This document shows, in pieces, positions 6,573 to 8,407 of a stretch of 8,407 bases of DNA. Numbering within the stretch: position 1 is the first letter of the stretch; the number at the start of each line of letters is the position of its first letter. Both the position numbers and the translations under genes were made by a program. The notes under the pieces were generated by a model. That model saw only the letters and a list, made by a program, of their open reading frames with translations. It had not been told where the DNA came from and did no database searches. Source of the stretch: JAOAHC01 sp964593045 (GTDB lineage: Bacteria; Bacillota; Clostridia; TANB77; CAG-465); assembly GCA_964593045.1 (NCBI GenBank), contig CAZQJQ010000034.1, positions 1 through 8,407 on the forward strand, given 5' to 3'.

Positions 6573-7532
6573 ATGAGACTAACTAAAAGCAAAGTTTTAG
6601 CAATATTTTCTATTTTTGTTTTAATGATGATTTTAAATACCATATTAGGAGCTGTAACTAACTTTGGACCCAAGTATGGTACAACTACTGCAAGAGTTAA
6701 CTTTAGAACTACACCAAACACCAATTCTTCAAGTATAATACGAACATTATCAAAAGGAACTCAAGTAAAAATGGTAGGTGAAGTTTCTAATTTCTATATT
6801 GTACAAATCGGCACTAATGAAATAGGATATATCTCAAAAGATTATATAAAAACAGCAACAACTGCTCCAAAAGGAGCATCTACATATTATATGCTTGTAA
6901 AATACAATGCTAAAACAAATTGTAATGCTATATTAAGAGGTGGCCCATCTACTTCTTTTAGAAAAATAACAACTCTTAAAAGCGGTACTACAGTACAAGT
7001 TATTGGTAAAATTTCTGATTTTCTTTTAGTTGTAACAGAAAACAATGTAGTTGGTATGATAAGAAATGATCTTCTTACAAAAACTACTCAATCAACAACT
7101 ACTACCACACCAAGTACAAGTAATAACCAAACTACAACAAATATAACAGGAACTACAAATGAAGAATTAGTATTAAAATTAATTAATGAAGCAAGAATAA
7201 AAAATAGCTTATCAACTCTTAAAATGGATTCAAAGCTTTTGGAAATAGCTAGATTAAAAGCAATTGACATGGTTGAAAACGACTACTTTTCTCATACTTC
7301 TCCTTCTTATTCAACTCCATTTAAAATGATGCAAAACTTTGGAATAACATATGTATCTGCTGGAGAAAATATAGCAGGCAATACAAGTATTGAAGCAGCT
7401 GTTAATTCCTGGCTTGCATCAGAAACTCATAAAAAAAATATTCTTTCTACTTCATACAATTATGCAGGTATTGGTGTTGAAAAAAGCGATACTTATGGTT
7501 ATATAATAGTAGCAATGTTTATACAAAAATAG
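6573..7532 (+). CDS. Secreted SH3b-SH3b-CAP domain protein
   Basis: This is a 319-residue exported protein. Residues 1-27 are a basic then hydrophobic signal sequence (plausible cleavage after LGA). Two bacterial SH3 (SH3_3-type) repeats follow at about 38-92 and 105-168, both with the R-x-GP/TP-S/T...L-x-G-T-x-V pattern; such domains usually bind peptidoglycan. A Thr/Ser-rich linker (about 170-196) leads to a CAP/SCP (YkwD-like, PF00188) domain at 197-319. The CAP cavity residues are present: H241 (FSHTSP), E265 (AGENIA), E284 and H286 (SETHKKN). Bacterial CAP proteins have no single agreed activity; wall-associated roles are typical. The ATG at 6573 lies four bases after AGGTGAT (6562-6568); an in-frame GTG at 6564 overlaps that site and is rejected. 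A terminator follows within four bases. Confidence 0.9.
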   Translation: MRLTKSKVLAIFSIFVLMMILNTILGAVTNFGPKYGTTTARVNFRTTPNTNSSSIIRTLSKGTQVKMVGEVSNFYIVQIGTNEIGYISKDYIKTATTAPKGASTYYMLVKYNAKTNCNAILRGGPSTSFRKITTLKSGTTVQVIGKISDFLLVVTENNVVGMIRNDLLTKTTQSTTTTTPSTSNNQTTTNITGTTNEELVLKLINEARIKNSLSTLKMDSKLLEIARLKAIDMVENDYFSHTSPSYSTPFKMMQNFGITYVSAGENIAGNTSIEAAVNSWLASETHKKNILSTSYNYAGIGVEKSDTYGYIIVAMFIQK

Positions 7533-7535
7533 CAA

Positions 7536-7564
7536 AAAACCGAGGTGTAATAAACCTTGGTTTT
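7536..7564 (+). terminator. Bidirectional terminator between convergent CAP and lectin-fold genes
   Basis: AAAACCGAGGT (7536-7546) pairs with ACCTTGGTTTT (7554-7564): an 11-bp stem with one G-U pair and a seven-base loop, flanked by A-runs on the left and T-runs on the right. It serves the CAP gene on plus and, from 7586, the convergent gene on minus. Confidence 0.85.
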
Positions 7565-7585
7565 ATTTTATCATTTACAATTTTG

Positions 7586-8407
7586 TTATATTCCTAAGCC
7601 TTGTATAAGTACCGGGCGGAATGAAAAGTGTACATCTGCATTACCGTAGCCAGAATAAGAAGTAAATATACCAGAAAATGAATTGTCATTGTATCCGCCT
7701 CCACGAATGAACCAAATACGCAAAGTATTTCCTACCAAAAAATAATCATTATTCCAACCTGTAGAGTATTGTGCTCCTTGTGAACCATCTCTATTTATGT
7801 CTATCAACCAATTCCACTTACTTCCACCAGATTCAGAAGTACTATTTGCATATCTTCCATAATAACTTGTTGTTGTAGATATTTCATACAATGCATCCCC
7901 TTGTTTTTGTGCAAATTTTTCATATGTAGCTTGTGTGAGTCTCTTCCTTATTATATTTTGACTTTCTGCATATCCTGAATTCCATAAATCATTTCCTGCT
8001 GTTCCATAATATGCTCCGCCTTCTTTTTCTTCATCTCCTGGTTCATATATATCATAATACTTTTTATACTCTTCCTTTATTTTGTTATTACTTGTATATT
8101 TACTTGTTCCATATGTACCTATATTACTATTTCCATTATCTATAACTGCTGCTGTCATATCCCATGAGCCACCACTCATATCATATACTCCATATATGTT
8201 ATTTGTTGTACTTGCCATTACTCCAATTGTTGTGTTATATGCAGCTAAGTCACTACTTCCTTCTGCTAATGTTGCACTATCTTTACTTGCTCCTGCATAT
8301 CCTGTTTTAAACTTGTATGAACCCGCAGTTTTATCTCCATACGGATTTATGTATGGTTCTTTTCCATACTGACTTGCTGTAAGATATGCTACTGCTCCCC
8401 ATTCTGT
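7586..8407 (-). CDS. FGE-sulfatase / C-type-lectin-fold surface protein, C-terminal part, DGR-target-like (5' end outside window)
   Basis: The reading frame is open from the stop at 7586 to the right edge (273 residues); the ATG at 8218 is internal, since 63 coherent upstream residues (beginning TEWGAVAYLTASQYGKEPY) belong to the same domain. GVYDMSGGSWDM (73-84) is the formylglycine-generating-enzyme/C-type-lectin signature of the type GLYDMxGNVWEW, and RGGGYNDN (235-242) with SFRPVL (262-267) forms the classic C-terminal core. This fold is the commonest scaffold for the variable proteins of diversity-generating retroelements (established knowledge), where the last 30-45 residues form a ligand-binding face. 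The catalytic cysteines of true FGE are not seen. From memory, similar proteins in gut Clostridia often carry a pilin-like N-terminus; that part is not visible here. It ends at the bidirectional hairpin. A role in surface binding is inferred. Confidence 0.75.
   Translation of the reverse strand, partial: TEWGAVAYLTASQYGKEPYINPYGDKTAGSYKFKTGYAGASKDSATLAEGSSDLAAYNTTIGVMASTTNNIYGVYDMSGGSWDMTAAVIDNGNSNIGTYGTSKYTSNNKIKEEYKKYYDIYEPGDEEKEGGAYYGTAGNDLWNSGYAESQNIIRKRLTQATYEKFAQKQGDALYEISTTTSYYGRYANSTSESGGSKWNWLIDINRDGSQGAQYSTGWNNDYFLVGNTLRIWFIRGGGYNDNSFSGIFTSYSGYGNADVHFSFRPVLIQGLGI
7595..7720 (-). other. Candidate DGR variable repeat (VR) at the 3' end of the lectin-fold gene
   Basis: The last 45 codons encode an invariant-looking frame (RGG...SFRPVL) filled with G, Y, N, D, S, F, T, A, V and H, residues largely reachable from AAC/AAT template codons by adenine change. 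All three arginines here use CGT or CGC, while the four others in the visible gene use AGA or AGG. The 3' end is GC-rich for this genome (CCGCCCGGTAC), like an initiation-of-mutagenic-homology element. No template repeat or reverse transcriptase is present in the window, so this is only a candidate. Confidence 0.4.

Noticed and set aside
7088..7270. Minus-strand open frame of 60 codons inside the CAP gene
   Set aside because: It is antisense to the Thr-rich linker and CAP start; its VVVWLLLV-type sequence is the mirror of repeated Thr/Asn codons.
8216..8218. ATG as the true start of the lectin-fold gene
   Set aside because: The frame continues upstream with coherent domain sequence to the edge and the ATG has no convincing ribosome binding site; it encodes an internal methionine.
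8082..8372. Plus-strand open frame of 96 codons
   Set aside because: It is antisense to the clearly coding lectin-fold frame, which runs uninterrupted to the window edge.
7586..8407. Functional formylglycine-generating enzyme
   Set aside because: The fold signature is there but the active-site cysteines of that enzyme are not seen and there is no sulfatase gene nearby; a binding scaffold is more likely.

Overview
This is AT-rich DNA (lines of coding sequence run down to about one sixth G+C by hand count) with AGA-type arginine codons, strong AGGAGG-like ribosome binding sites, frequent UUG starts and Gram-positive-type surface proteins. It looks like a chromosomal segment of a low-GC Firmicute, most likely an anaerobic Clostridia relative. 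No RNA gene, CRISPR array or insertion sequence was seen.

Left two thirds (about 23-5101, all minus strand): an apparent operon. It starts with a near-ideal sigma-A promoter (5053-5081) next to a perfect 7-1-7 Fur/Zur-family operator (5087-5101). It then reads: a small two-helix membrane protein with a Cys/His cluster; a GT4 glycosyltransferase resembling the enzymes that add a second sugar to glucosyl-diacylglycerol; a UPF0104/flippase-like membrane protein; and a complete zinc/manganese ABC importer in the order binding protein, ATPase, permease. A bidirectional hairpin terminator ends it at 23-65. From the glycosyltransferase onward the genes overlap or are separated by fewer than 20 bases; the 80-base gap after the small gene may hold a second promoter. 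The unusual point is that membrane glycolipid genes sit inside what appears to be a metal-starvation-regulated uptake operon headed by a putative metal-binding membrane peptide.

Middle (5139-6457, minus strand): a single FAD-dependent amine or D-amino-acid oxidoreductase with its own terminator, separate from the metal operon. It is divergent from the next gene.

Right (6573-8407): a secreted SH3-SH3-CAP wall-associated protein on the plus strand, ending at a bidirectional terminator. It converges with a truncated minus-strand gene that runs off the right edge. That gene encodes an FGE-sulfatase/C-type-lectin-like domain whose last 45 codons look like the variable region of a diversity-generating retroelement (DGR) target: an RGG...SFRPVL frame filled with small, aromatic and polar residues, a switch of arginine codon usage, and a GC-rich tail. 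No template repeat or reverse transcriptase lies in the window, so active diversification is a hypothesis only.

Several start codons were moved from the longest open frame because a ribosome binding site or promoter decides the matter. All family names come from motif recognition by eye; no database search was possible.
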